Source of the DNA: Trametes villosa
Taxonomy: Eukaryota; Basidiomycota; Agaricomycetes; Polyporales; Polyporaceae
NCBI GenBank assembly: GCA_002964805.2
Contig: PUDQ02000081.1
Location: 1-64,000 of the forward strand
DNA: 64,000 bases
Reading direction: 5' to 3'
Part shown: positions 26,514 through 39,400 of the stretch, in pieces
Numbering within the stretch: position 1 is the stretch's first letter
Layout: each line of letters starts with the position of its first letter
Translations under genes and position numbers: made by a program
The notes under the pieces: model-generated
Databases searched by the model: none
Told to the model about the DNA's origin: nothing
The model's input: only the letters and a program-made list of their open reading frames with translations

Positions 26514-29500
26514 TTACGAGGCTTGAGCTTGGGGCTGAGGATCCTGGGGCTCGGGATCCCATGGCGCGGGTATGCGGGGGACGTCGACCAAGTTATGGTC
26601 CAACCGCGCGTCCTTAACGCGCTCGCGGTCGGTCATGCCCATTCGCGCACGGCAGCGGACTAGGCGCAGCTTTGTCCGCTTGATCCCTGAGCCCATATAC
26701 GTCAGTATATGCGTCCAATCGAGCTGGGGAGAAATGCACGTACAGGTGGAGATGGTACTGCGATCTTCGTCGAGGAATGGGTTGTCCGCTTGCAGCACAT
26801 TGTCCTGGAGCGCGTACAGGCACCACAGCGACTCCTCGTACAGCTTCTCGCACTCATCGGGCGCTTGAGCTTGGTCGAACAACTCCTTCCGAGCAGCTGT
26901 CCGACTCTGTGCAAGTAGTGGATATGTCAGTGAGCATAACCGTAGGCACCGTTGATGGCGTCACACGTACTAGCAGCAGCGCATGGTCGTATACGAGTTG
27001 GTCTAAGAACGTTGGAGGCCCGGTATACTGAGCAGGCAACCACGTCTTGACAAGGGCCGCGCGATCGTGGCACTTGATGAAGTGCTCCTTGAACCACGTC
27101 AGGGCTGTCGACGATGATCAGCACCATTCCGCGTACTCTCTCAAGGCTGTCTCGGACCCACCTTCGTCGAAGCCCTCGCTCATCTCGAGCTCCCCGTCCG
27201 GATCCCGCATCTGCATGTGCTCGTAGTAGTTCCGCAACTTGTCGATGCCCTTCTGCGCGAACGACATGAGCAGCATGTACAACGCGACGCACGTCATCGC
27301 GTTGTATTCCGCCTGGATGTCCGCGTTCTTCCGCCGCGCCGCGAGCCGCTCTGTCTCGCCCTCGCGTCGAAGGAACTTCGTCGGATCCGGCAAGGGTTCT
27401 AATATACGATGATCAGGTGAGCAGCACTATGGGAGCGATGGGGGATGGTACGCACTCTGCGGGAACGCCTTGACGTAGTCGTACATCTCGTCCGCCCAGC
27501 GCTCGAGCACCTCCGTCTTCTGGGCAAGCTCCTCGAGCGCAGAGAGCAGCTCCTCCTCTTCCGCGTCTCGCTGCCCTTGGAGCTCGAGACCGAGACCCTG
27601 CGCTCGAGAACCGAAGGTCTGCGTCTTCCTTGGTGACGATGGGGTGTACTCTCGGTTATATGATGGCCGCCGCTTGGTGCTGCCTCCACGGAGGATGCCG
27701 GTTGCGATATTGAGCGCACGGGTGAGCGCGTTACCGCTCGCGCGGGCCCCAGCGCTCGACGGAGATGATGATAGTGGTACGTTGGGGATGGGAGGCGGAG
27801 GGAACGTGGTTGGAGGGCTTGGAGACTCGAGGGTGGGATCATCCCCGCCGCGATTGAGAGCTTCATCAGTGAGCGGTGAAGGCACCTTGCGATCTCGCAG
27901 TGGCCGACGGCGAGATGTGATTTCTGGTGAGACGTGAGATGGGCCCGGCAAGAAAGAGCAATAGACCTTACCATCGACAGCACGGTTGATTTCCACCGCA
28001 CGACCGTCGCCGACCAGGACATACTCGCGTCGCAGCATCCCGTCCTCTTCGGTCTCGCCGGGGATCATGGACGATGCATCGGGCGTTTCCGCGGGAAGAG
28101 GTTTGGTTTGTAGCGCGGGACTGAAGCGAGGAGACTGCGACTGCCCAGGTGGGGATCGAGGACGCGAAGGGCCAGCCACATTGTCCACGGCCCTGCACCA
28201 GCCTCAGCAACCTGTACGTGGAATCCAAAAACACAGGGGCTTACTCATCAAGCATTGGCTCCTCGGGAGGCCCACCAGTATGCGACTTGCGTCTGAACTT
28301 GATCTTCGCGGGTGGGATCATCGCCTTCGGGTCCAGCACCTCAGGAGGGATTACCCGATGATGGTCAGGTATACGGGTGGGGTCCGCATCGTCGTCGTCG
28401 TCCGGCGGCGGTATCGACTCCTTCGGACGCGGGAACTTCGACTTGACCATCGCCGTGCTGGTGAAGAACTCCTCGAAGCTCGCACGCTCCGCCGGCACCT
28501 TCTTCAGCAGCGCGCGGATGAGCATCTTGATGTCGGGCGGGACGGGCTTGAGCTCCTCGCCCTTCGCCTGCGCGCGTGCGACCGCCTGCGGGTCCTCATC
28601 CGGGAACTTGATCCCCTTCGAGTCCTCGATCTTCTTCAGCAGCTCGATGTGGTTCTGCGCGCGGAACGGCGGCTTGCCAACCGCCATCTCGTAGAGCACG
28701 GCGCCGACAGACCATAAATCCGCCTTAGAGTCGTACTTCTGGTAGCTCAGGATCTCCGGGGCCATGTACAATCTACCACCACTAAGCGGCCAGAAGCGGG
28801 ATACAGCAGCGAGTAGACTCACGGCGAACCGCACAATGTTTCTGCCATCATGGCCGAAGGCAGAAATCGTGCGAAGCCGAAATCGGCGACCTTCAGCACT
28901 GGAACCCCTTGCGGATGGCCTCTCGAGTACTCGTCCGGGCCTGCCGGGGTCAAGAGCAGATTCTAAAAACGGTGGGTAATGCTATACCTCACTTAAACCG
29001 AAGCGGACGTACCTGAGGCTTGATATCTCGATGAATGAGGTTCCGCTGTCGAAGAAACTTAATCGCGCGCGCTGCCCCGGGTCCTAGTTCAGCAGCTACT
29101 TCTGCCGCGTAAGAGTCGTACGTACCTAGCTGTCGCAAGAAGCTGCGTACTACGATCTCGCTCAGGCCGCCGTGCTTCGGATGTGGGTAGTACGTAGGGG
29201 CCGCGCCAAGCGAAGGGACATATTCCAGTCCCTCTACTCGACCGCGCTTCTTGATGTAGTTCGCGAGGTCTCCCCCAGCGCAGAACTCCATTATGAGGTA
29301 TATATTCCGTTCCGCGCGCTGAAGAAATAGCCAGCAATTAGGATATTGCATTCATGCATGAAGACGGTATGTGCTCACTATAACATCAAGAAGCCGAGTA
29401 ATATGCCGGTGCGAGAGACTCTTCAGGATCTCAATCTCCCCTTGCAGGTTATCAAACAGCTTCGGACTAAGACCGCTTCGATTCACGGTCTTGATCGCGA

Positions 29501-29763
29501 CCTGCTGGTGAGTTTGCTATACCACCCGTACCAGTCAGTTCGTATATGCACACCCCGGGGGTATGGCCGGGACGCACCTCATGGTAGCCCCGATAGACCG
29601 TCGCAAAGCTGCCCTTGCCTAGATCGCCGACAATGACATACGGCTTCACCTCCGCGTCTTCCGCTCGCAGCATCCTATCGTTCGGCGCGGTCGCCGTGCG
29701 TTTGCTCTTGCTCGTGGTGGTGGGTGTGGGTGTGGCTGGACCAGGGAGCGCAGACGGTGCCAT
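26514..29763 (-). CDS. ATG1: Autophagy-initiating Ser/Thr kinase Atg1 (ULK family)
   Basis: Cytosolic kinase that starts autophagosome formation with Atg13/Atg17. The start at 29763 ([19 protein letters not shown]) is followed by the kinase domain. It opens with [20 protein letters not shown] (Gly-rich loop), then [10 protein letters not shown] (catalytic Lys), [19 protein letters not shown] and [15 protein letters not shown] (catalytic loop). [11 protein letters not shown] is the DFG segment, and [13 protein letters not shown] and [18 protein letters not shown] close the domain. After the kinase come FEEFFTS and a long disordered linker. The conserved C-terminal signature [18 protein letters not shown] and helical MIT-type segments follow ([32 protein letters not shown]). 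The stop TAA is at 26516-26514. Roughly ten short introns are present. Confidence 0.94.
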
Positions 29764-30391
29764 TGAGTGCTACGCGTAGTGTACAAAGTCAAGATGTTCT
29801 CGGTCAGCGTTGTGCGGGCAACATGGGGGTGACTGTATGCGGTGCCTGTACGAGAATGGGGGGATCTGCAGAGGAAGGAGGAAGCTCGATACCTCTAGCT
29901 CGGACCTCGAGGTACCGATACAAGGCGGTATGCTTAGTCACGCTAGTGGATAAGTACTACCGCCTTGTTACCAATCCTTATGTCACTCAATCTGGAAACA
30001 ACCCCTTTGAAGCCGCTCCTTCGAAAGCTCAAGCTTCAAGTCTCGCTAAACCCGACACCTTCCGAAGCAATGAGGTGCAATGTCGCCCCAGAGCATCTGT
30101 GCGGATCGCCAGCACACATACAAAGGGCTATCCGTCATGGTAGTGATAGGTAGAGCTCAATGCTTGGATTTGATAGTTACAGCAACAATGCCAGTAGTAG
30201 GAGCCTATATTTGCTACATCGGGATCGGAATGTGCCTCAGAGCCAAGAGGTGTTACAAACGCCAACGTCCGAACGTTTATCTGGGGGCGCAATCGCAACA
30301 GCGAACAACATCATCTACAGGACGTCGGTCAGTCCAACTGCCGATGGGACGTATGGGAGGATATCTGACCGTCTCTCCGACGCTCAAGAGC
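29764..30391. other. ATG1 upstream region
   Basis: 5' flank of ATG1 and 3' flank of FOL1. The open frame crossing this region on the plus strand is antisense to FOL1 further on and shows no domain. Confidence 0.4.
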
Positions 30392-33230
30392 TCACGACCA
30401 CAGCGCCGAGCTGACCCTCACCGCGTCCCCAAGGCGCAGAACGTCGTGCACCCTCACGACCGTCGCGCCTTGCTGCACCGCACAGCTCACCGCCGCGGCA
30501 GTCGCGAAGTCGCGGTCGACCGGCCTTGTCTGCCGCCCCTCGTAGTTCCCGCTCCCCACCGCGTCCGGCCGCTCCAGTATTGCGCCCAAAAACGACTTGC
30601 GCGACGCCCCGATGAGCATCGGGTAACCCCCAAGAGGATTCCTGGGAGGACGCGACGGCGGCGCTGTCAGGCCGCGGAGGCGCGGCGAGTACTCGCCCAC
30701 GACACTCGCGGCGTCGCGGAGAACCTCCAGGTTCCCCTCGACCGTCTTGCTGAACCCGAGTCCCGGGTCGACGAGCACGAGCCAGCGGCGGATCCCCCCG
30801 CGGCCCTTGATCGCGGCCTCGACCTTCGCCCCGAGCTCTATCCGGACGCCCTCGAGCACCGCGCCCCGTCCATCGCGGTGGTCCGCCGCGTAGTCGTACT
30901 GCGAGTAGTCCTTGTTCGCCGACGCGGGCCCGCGCGAGTGCATGAGGATGACAGGCACCGCGAGGTCGCGCGACACCTGGCGCATCTTCGCGAAGTGCTC
31001 CGCCGAACGCGCTGTCGCCGGCCAGTCGGCGCCGCTGAATGCGTACACGTCGTTGATGCAGTTCGCGCCGGCGTGTACGGACTCTTCCGCGACTTCCCAC
31101 CGGAAGGTGTCCACGCTGATGAGCGTCGAGGCCGTCCTGGCAATCGTAGGTAGCCTGCCGCCGGGTGTGGTGACCGCGCCTTCCTGCCATAGGCCTCGGA
31201 TGGCTTGCACCACAGGGACAACACGCGAGAACTCTTCCTCGGGGGAGACGTAGGCGGCGCCAGGACGTGTAGAGTAGCCTCCAATGTCGATGATGTTGGC
31301 GCCGTCAGCGACAGCAGAGTTCGCATACGAGAGCGCATCGGGGAGGCTGTAGTGCGCGGAGCCATCGGAGAATGAGTCAGGGGTAGCATTGAGGGTCGCC
31401 ATGATGTACGTTTTTCGGGGTGGAGGCTTGCTGCTGGAGGCATGCGAAGACACGGGGAACGACCAGTATGTCGCTGTTGGCGGGACCGGGCGGATTTTGG
31501 ACATGTGGGCGGGCCGCTCGCCTTCGTGGTTGGGTAGGGGGTAGCGAGGGAAAGGGAGGACCTTGTACATAATGGGCTCTGAGGACGGTTGTGACATGAG
31601 GGCGGCTAAGGTTGCTTCGACAGTCTTCCCCGTTGTAGGGATGATGTATTCTGGGATCACACTGGGCCGTTGTGTCAGTGCCTCCTCCAGAATGGCTAGC
31701 GATCGATGTATGCGTACTCAACGAGCGGACGTAAGACAAACTCCCTTTCGCCAAGGCGCGGGTGAGGAATGAGGAGCTCGCCACTGAGGTTGTCGAGAGC
31801 GACACGGGCCGATTCTTGCCTGGTATCCAAAACCAGAGAGTCGTACAGGATGATGTCGAGGTCGATTGCCCGGGGTCCGTTACGGAAAGACTCAACGCGT
31901 CCGACCGCGGCTTCGATCTGCTTCAAGAAGGATAGCAGTTCACGAGGCTCGAGATCGGTCTCTACCTGTCATCTCGGTTAATACCCGCATATAGTCTTGA
32001 AAGATAGAGACACTCACAACGCACGCACAGTTGATGAACCTAGGCTGCTCCGCGACGTACATCGGCGTGGTCTCGTACATGAAGCTGGTGTCAACCACAA
32101 CCACGCGTGGTTCGCCCGTCCATTGCTCGATGTCAGCACCAGGAGCTTCTAGGAGGCGGAGGGCGCATTCGATGTTCGCAAATCTGTCGCCGATGTTGGC
32201 GCCGATTGCCAATGCAGCCCTGTGGGGAAGCGCGAGAGAGCTTGTCACAGACTTGGACTTGGAGGGTCCACTAGAAACTGGCGTGTTCGGAACTACTGTC
32301 GGAAGTCCGCTATCCGTACTGCCTTCGTTGAAGTCGGCGAAAGTGCGAGTAACCTCTAGCTCAGAGGCCTCCGCGGTAAGTAGAGCGCTGGGCTTCGCAA
32401 TCCGGACAGTCGCTCGGGCGGTTGGGTCCCCCACGAAGCTGAGGGTCAACTTGGCAACTTCGGAAGCTAGTGACTCGACTGTCAAAAACTTGGAGTCTTC
32501 AACGTACTATATGAACATCAGGATGGCTTGCTCGAGAGCAATCGGATACACGCACGTCGAAGATCCGCTGCTCCAGGTTACGGTAGTCCAAAGGCGCGGC
32601 ACGCGACCTTGCCTTCGTCACGGAGACGTCGATCCGCACGCTCTGCTTTCTCTGCCTTTCATGCGGGTGTATCCCGAGGATCGCATAGCACGCGAGGTCG
32701 CGCAGCGTGAACGTCTCCTCCGCAGGGTCCGAGTGCGGGTCGGGCTTCGTGAACTCGATGCCGAAGGACGCACCATAAAGCAGTGCCTTCGTGCGCGCGA
32801 TTTGCAGCGTGAGCGCGCCCGCCTCGGCGAACCGCCGCGCGTGCGTCTCGCAGATACGGTCCGCGAACGCCTCGATCGAGGGGAAGACCTCGGCGTCTCC
32901 GACGGCCTTGATGTTCGCGGCGACCGCGGAGTAGTTCACCGAGTGCGCGAGGTCGTCCCCCGCCGCCGCGCGGCGCACGTCGTGGGCGATCCCGCAGGTG
33001 ACCGCGACGGGCTGCGCGTGCGGCGTGCTCGACGGCCAGCGAGAGCCGTCGGAAAAGGAGACGGTGAGGGCGAGGTCCTTGACCCGGATGAAGTCGCTGC
33101 GGGGCGTTTGTTCATCGTGCTCGTATGCGCGTATCAGACGGCGTCCTACCTCATCGCGGGCGACGGTGTGCGCGGTCGTGGTGGTAGGAGATAAAGACGG
33201 GCGCAATTCAATTATGCGTCGAGTCCGCAT
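30392..33230 (-). CDS. FOL1: Trifunctional folate synthesis protein (DHNA / HPPK / DHPS)
   Basis: One polypeptide carries three consecutive folate-pathway enzymes, as usual in fungi. N-terminal dihydroneopterin aldolase occurs as two tandem units, with DFIRVKDLALTV starting the first and CYAILGIHPHERQRKQSVRI the second. The hydroxymethyldihydropterin pyrophosphokinase domain has ALAIGANIGDRFANIECALR, SFMYETTPMYV, FLKQIEAAVGR, GPRAIDLDIILYD and LLIPHPRLGEREFVLRPL. C-terminal dihydropteroate synthase has YIMATLNATPDSFSDG, NIIDIGGYSTRPGA, STLISVDTFRWEVAE, LVDPGLGFSKT and LIGASRKSFLGA, with VVRVHDV near the end. The stop TGA is at 30394-30392. The start at 33230 is the only ATG available upstream of the first domain. 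Three or more introns are present. It is divergent from EMC2. Confidence 0.95.
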
Positions 33231-33437
33231 CGAGTCCAGTCTGGATCAAAGGGGGCACGATCGCGCCCATTTCCCGCTTAGGCAGGCCAAATCCCGCCGT
33301 ATTGCTCGAAATAGAAGCGGCGGGAGGCGCGGCGCGCGCTCATGCCCAGTGCGCCGGTTCACGCGGCTCCGGGCCTTGCCACACTCAGCTCTGTCCTCCA
33401 ATCTGTGCTTGACCCATATCTCTAGATTTTCGGAACT
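33231..33437. promoter_or_regulatory. Bidirectional promoter FOL1 / EMC2
   Basis: The divergent gap is only 207 bp between start codons and must hold both promoters. I see no TATA box. Confidence 0.45.
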
Positions 33438-34640
33438 ATGGAGGTTACTTTCTCACTGCAGAAGCTGGCTGGGTACAAGCCCCGAAAGTCCCAGAAGTCG
33501 AAGGAAACGCTAGATGCGGGACTCGTACTCCTCGAGCACGGAGGTCACACAGCGAAGGGCGAAGCTGGTACGCGACCAACCTCCCTCACGCGTTACATAG
33601 TGGACTCATCAGAGCCTATCAGGCTGGGATGCCGTTGAGAAGCTTGCTCTGGCCGCGCTCGACCAGGGTAACACCGAGGTCGCTGACGTGCGTGCATCCC
33701 GTCCATACTGAGCCTCCAACGGCACTCATTCAGCGTGCTGTGCGGTCGCAGCGATGTATCAGAGTACTCTCGGACAAGTTCCCCGACTCCCCGCGAGTCC
33801 ACATCCTCACCGGCATCCGGTTAGAGGCTACGGAGTCTTCAGAAGCCGTGCTGCGGTACTACGATGAGCTGCTCGAAGAGAACTCCTCCACTGCGGTGCG
33901 TAGTACCCACCTCGTATACCGGCTGTATGTCCACTGATCTGTGAGTTATAGGCAGCATGGCGGCGCAAGGCGCACGTCTTTCGTGAACAAGGCAAGGTCG
34001 ACCGGGCGGTAGAAGAGCTCTCCGCCATGCTCGACACCTTCTACACCGAGGTCGACGGCTGGCTCGAGCTCGCCGACATCTACCTCTCATGTCAGCAGTG
34101 CGTTCCCCTTCCTTCTCTTACTCGCTCTCTCCCAATTGACAGCGACGGACACAGGTACACCTACGCCCTCCAGTCCCTCTCGCACGCGCTCCTGCTCTCA
34201 CCTCAGAACCCCTCGTACTTCCTGCTGTTCGCGGAGACCGCATACCTGGCGGAGGACGTCCCGCTCGCGCTGAAGATGTTCCTGCAGACGGTCGACATGA
34301 CCGACGATGATGACGGCGACATGGCCCCGGGCGATTCGATACCCTCTGGGATAACTCTGCGAGCGTGGTTTGGGGTCAAGCTGGTGCGTCTCTCGGGTAC
34401 ACATGCCACATCGCGCAATAACCGGTTATTTCTCTCTAGTGCACGCAGAAACTCATCACTGAGCCTCGTGCTGGGTCGTCTTCCCCGTCGCAGACACCTG
34501 CACCGACGACGTCCAACTTGTCCGCTCTCGACAACCTGTCCACAGAACGCCTACGGACGGCATACCTGGACATCAAGCACGAGTCTCCTCCGGCCGGGGA
34601 TAGCGAACTCGTTGCTGCTCTCGCTGCCCTTGTAAAGTAG
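33438..34640 (+). CDS. EMC2: ER membrane protein complex subunit 2 (TPR protein)
   Basis: Cytosolic TPR subunit of the EMC insertase at the ER membrane. The start at 33438 gives MEVTFSLQKLAGYKPRKSQ. After an intron the text runs WDAVEKLALAALDQGNTEVA, then RVLSDKFPDSPRVHILTGIR and YYDELLEENSSTAAWRRKAH. The block VFREQGKVDRAVEELSAML follows, then DGWLELADIYLSCQQYTYAL and AFCLEEL-equivalent SLSHALLLSPQNPSYFLLFA. These match the order of TPR motifs in animal and yeast EMC2. A low-complexity DDDDGD insertion precedes the last repeat. The stop TAG is at 34638-34640. About five introns are present. Confidence 0.88.
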
Positions 34641-34964
34641 CACGGTGTTGTATAGTCGTCGATGATATGAGATACCCCGGAGAGTGATGTCGCAAACACC
34701 ATGCATTCAGAGCGCCGACCTCGGGTTTCGCGAGTGTGCTGTACAGGATTCACGGAATCCGATCCTGATTGCCCTAAATCATAATCGTATACGGGGCATA
34801 TGCGCGCGGGTAGAGTAACATGAAAGCGAGATGCGAATGATACAGAGGATGCAGCTCCCGAACCAACAACACTCCGTGGCCGTCGTGCGACGTCGTCGTG
34901 GGGCTCAAGGCCCGAGGGGTGTCGACGCCTGGTGCGTCTAGTAGTGACTCGAAGGTGGAGCGTT

Positions 34965-35488
34965 TTACTTCTCGGGGTTGGCGTTCCTGAGAGGGGGGAG
35001 ATGTGAGCATGAGCGTCAAGAGCAAACATGGAGGGGGATGAAGGGAGAGTCAGATAGGAGCGAAAGACAGATGCTTGTTTATCAACACGATAGTTTCAGT
35101 GTGAACTATGCAATAATTGGTTGTGTCATCTTGAAGCGAGGCATAGGACGCGGGAAAATGTGCGTAGGCCTGCGAGAGGAAACTTGAAAACGAGTACTCA
35201 CATTCTCCGCTTGCCGTTGGGGAGGAGCGTCACGTTGACGAAGCTGCAGAATCGTCAATACACCTTCAACAGCATTATAACGCATAGCAACGCACCGACG
35301 GTTGTAGAGCATGCGCTTCTTGGCACGGCCCTTGGGAGTCTTCTTCTTCTCCTGCTTTTCGACCTTGGGGGTCTGCGACTTGACCTTACCGGCACGAGCG
35401 AGAGAGCCGTGAACTATGACATTGAAGCAAACAGATGAGCAAGAGCAGCACAGGCGAAAGCAGCGACGAGGGGCGGACCTTTTCCCAT
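34965..35488 (-). CDS. RPS30: 40S ribosomal protein eS30
   Basis: Small basic 40S subunit protein, about 63 residues, without the ubiquitin-like fusion found in animals. Exon 1 is only ATGGGAAAAG (35488-35479), whose donor continues GTCCGC. The acceptor ATAG joins TTCACGGCTCTC, giving [39 protein letters not shown] and YNRR follow. An intron interrupts here before [14 protein letters not shown]. The last exon lies across a ~210-bp intron (GTGAGT...CTCTCAG) and encodes NANPEK, stop at 34967-34965. The four-exon layout is typical of intron-rich basidiomycete ribosomal genes. Confidence 0.93.
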
Positions 35489-35827
35489 GTTTACTTGCTG
35501 TGGGGAGGAGGTGGTCGCGGTCGATGAGTAAGTGGAAGGGTGGTCCTGTACAGATCTAACAGTGCATTTGAGCTCCGCCCGAAATCTTCCCGCGTTTTCC
35601 TCATCAAGGTTTGGGCGTCTAGCGGTTCTTGCTTCCGCTGTGCTTGGGCGCTTGAATGCCTGCCTCCGCCATGTCTCTCTGAACTTCGGCTCAACGTCGT
35701 CTCCGTCTCTGTCCTCGATACCGTGCAGCTCAAGCTATAACGTCCGGTTGACTGGCTGTATGCAGGCTTGCATTCTTCGAGGATGCCTATGCTTCGGCTC
35801 GTTCACGATGGATACTGGGGGCAATAG
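35489..35827. other. RPS30 upstream region
   Basis: 5' flank of the eS30 gene up to the LINE target site. Open frames here are short and unlike known proteins. Confidence 0.4.
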
Positions 35828-35842
35828 CACTTCATGTATTTA
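35828..35842. repeat. Target-site duplication of the LINE, left copy
   Basis: CACTTCATGTATTTA here is identical to 42409-42423 at the other end of the element. The flanking base differs on each side, which fixes the length at 15 bp. Confidence 0.88.
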
Positions 35843-36435
35843 TTATTATTATTATGAATCCAGTTTTATATCCGCTGCAGGGCGCTGCCCTATGTCAGAT
35901 AATACAAACGGGGGAGTGCGCGAGCGATGACAGTGATGAGGGGACGAGTGCATGAAACGGAACGAAGGTGCGTGAGGCTGGACGGGCGCGTGGGGGCGGG
36001 GCGGGGGATGTTGCGAATGCAGGAAGCGGACGGATGGGAACATATGCCAAGTGAAGGGCCGGGAAGGGGGGGCGACGCTACCTAGGTGTAGGGGGAAGAC
36101 GAAGGGACGGGTGAATAGCGGGGAGGTGTAAAAGTAAGGAGATATTAAAAGGAGGGCCCTGCGGGCGAGGGTTCTAAGAGTACTAGGACAAGGAGAGGGA
36201 TCTCAGAAGAAGACGAGGAGAGGGGGGCGCACTGATGGAGGTGGGGAGAGGGACGAGAGCAAAGGGGAGGGTGTGCGGTGCAATGCGGTGGGGTGGGGTA
36301 TGCGTGTTAGTGGCGGGAGCAGGGGAGCGAACGTAGTACAGTAGGGAGGAAAGGCCGTGTCGCGCATGCGCGATGTGAGAGAGCAGTACGTAGAGGGGGG
36401 CGACCGTGTTACGAGGGCGACGACGGGGGCGGAGG

Positions 36436-39400
36436 TCATGGGGGGAGGGGCGGTGGTGGCGGTGGCGGCGGCGGCGCGCACGCGTTTGCGAGGCGTCCGG
36501 TAGCGTGCACGTAACGCATGAGGGCATCGTGCGCACGGGTGCTGCCGAGGAGGTTTCGTAGCGTGAGGGAGGCCGGCGGGAGGGCGCGCGCGAGCACTGC
36601 GCGGTGGCGGCGGTAGGACGGGCACTGCAGGAGAAAGTGCATCACGGACTCGGGGGCGGCGCGGCATGCGGGGCACAACGGACTATCGGCCTTCCCGATG
36701 TTGTACAGGTGACGGTTGAGGGGCGCGTGTCCGGTGCGGAGCTGTATGAGAGTGCTGACGCTCCTGCGGGAGAGAGGCGCGAGCATCTTCACGTATTTTC
36801 GAGAGGGGAGGGGAGGGCCGAGCTGGTCGGAGCGGGCGAAGCGCGGGGACGAGGTCCACGTGCTCTGGGCATCCTTGCGTAACAGCGTTGTGATGTGCTG
36901 CTTCATAGCGGAGACGCTGCGGGGAAGAGGCTTGCGGAGAGTCGACGGCAGGGTGGCAAGTGGGCTAGGCTTGCCACGGGCGGCGAGTTTGGCCTGCCTG
37001 TCGACGGCCTCGTTCCCCGGGATGCCGGTGTGGCTGGGGACCCAATGCACAATGATGCGGGCGCGGGGGTGACGACGCTGCAGGCGGCGGAACTGCAGGA
37101 GGACGAGGTCGGTCAGGTGGTGCCCCGCGCGGGCAAAGGGTGATTCGAGCGCAATGATCACGGACTGGCTGTCAACGCACACCAAGAGGCGGCGGACCCG
37201 TCGTGCGCGCCGTGCCAGCTCCAGGGCCAGGGTCAGACCCACGTTCTCCCCATCGAAAATAGTGTAGTGCTGCGACGGTCCGAGGTGCACTCGCAGGCTT
37301 TCTCCGAGGCGGCCTCCTTGCTCGAGCACCGCTGCGCCCCCAACGCCTCCGTTAGTGAATACCGAGCCGTCGCTGAATACCCTCGTGTCCGCCGGGTCGT
37401 CTTCGAGGGACCGGATTGCCTCCTCTGGGGAAGAGGCAATCACAGTCTCGATGCCGGAACCAAGGCGGGGGCTGCGTCGTGCTGGCGTGACAGTTTCGAT
37501 GGTGGAGGGGTTGACGTCGTAGATATGGAAGAGGTTGTGGAGGGCAGAGCGATGGCGCTTGATGAGGCGACGGGCAGAGCGCCGCACGACGCTGTGAAGG
37601 GGGTGAGAGGGGGGAAGGGTGGCGAGACGGAGCGTGGCACGGGATTGGATGTGATCGAGAAGGAGAGGGAAAGGGAGGAGGTCGGCGTGGGCATCAAGTG
37701 TGTCGGATGCGGTGGTGCGCATGGCACCCAGGGTTTGCGTCGCCACCAGGCGCTGTACGCGCGCGAGCTTGAGCACGGTTTGAGAGTGTCTGCGAGGGAA
37801 AGATGAGTTTGGGGGCGGCTGCGCCAGCGCGGACGGCGCGCCCCACACGTCGACGGCGTACAGCATGCGGGGGATGGCCACAGAAATATACAACTGCCGT
37901 GCAAACCTAGCAGGCATACCACGAGAGGGTCTGGCAAGACGACGGAACTGGTTGGCCCAAAACATACCTTTGCCCAGCGCATACTGGGCGTGCTCTTTGA
38001 AGCGTAGCTCCTGGTCGAGGATGACGCCCACGTGCTTGACAGAGGCAGATGGTGTGACAGCGTGCCCAGCGATGTGTGCGACGGGGCGAGAGAGAGGCCG
38101 TGTTCGGTGAGGGTGGCCAGGTACAGGCTCGCGCCGGCGTGTCAGTGCGAGGACTGCAGTCTTGGTGAGTTCGAACTCGATCTTGCGGGGCCGGGCCCAG
38201 TCGTTGATGCCGCCCTGTCGCACCATCATGTCGTCGATCTTCTCGTAGCACTCTGGGAGTGTCTTTGCTTCTGCCGAAAGAGTGGTATCGTCAGCAAACC
38301 CTACAGCACGCTCGCCGTGGGCCGAGTCTGCGATCTCGAGAGAGGGGGCGTTATGGAAATGGTGGCATATGACAGAGAAGGGGCAGCCCTGGTCGAGCCC
38401 ACGCTCGATGGTGTGTTCAGGCGAAACGTAGTCGTCGAAGCAGAGGACGGTGCGGCGGTCCGTACACTTGCGCAAGAGCCAGTCGGTCACCTGTCGTGGT
38501 ACACCTCGCATGCGCATGTCGTGTGCAAGGATCTTTGGTGTGACGCTGGGGAAGGCGGACTTGATATCGAGGAAACACGCCGCCATGACGTTGCCTCGCC
38601 CCCATGCCCGCTTGGCGTCAGCTACTATAAGATGCAAGTTGTCAGTAGTGCAGCGTCCAGGACGCCCGCCAAACTGGGTGGGAGGGAGCATGTGGAGCCG
38701 TTCGGCCTGATAGGAAAGCTCTTCCGCAACGCAGGCGGACAGAATCTTACTCAAGCTGTCCATCAGCGCGATGGGTCGGTGTGCTTTCGGGATGCAATAG
38801 TTGGGCTTGCCGGGCTTCCGCAGAACGACTGTCTTGAAGATCTTCCACATGTCCGGGTAGTAGTCGAGGAGAAAAGTTGCGCGGAAGAGCGGACCGAGGT
38901 GGGGAGCGAGAGAGGGCGCCGCCGTCTTGTAAACCCGGTTGATGATGCCATTCGGGCCTGGTGCCTTGTCGGGCGGGAGTGCTCGCAGTATGCGCTCGAT
39001 CTGTCGGTCGGTCGGGGCTCGGAAGCGGTATGCGGGCGGCGGGTAGACCATGTCGGGAGGCGCAACTTGTTCGATGTCTGCTACTGATAGACCAGGTAAG
39101 TAGAATTGCTTGAAGAAAACCGCACTTTTTTGTTCGTTGTCCGCCACCAAGGACTGGCCAGTGTCCGTTTCCACGGTGAGCGTGGGGATCCGCGCGCGGC
39201 ACGCATCGCTGCCCCCGCTGGTGATGTACCGGTTGGCGGTCCAGACCTCCTTCTGTGTGATGTTCTCCAACCAGTGGACCCAATGCCGCTGCTTCTGCTC
39301 CTCCACGGCGTCCGTGTAGGCTGTGCGTGCACGTCTCGCATCATCATGTGATGGGTGGTCAGGCCAACCCTTGTGGCGCTCTGCACGGCGGTCGGCACGG

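Noticed and set aside
32031..33194. A 387-residue plus-strand open frame
   Set aside because: It runs antisense to the clearly recognisable FOL1 coding exons and has Arg/Val-rich shadow composition.
35839..35860. Independent ATT microsatellite
   Set aside because: It abuts the target-site duplication and is better explained as the 3' tail of the LINE.
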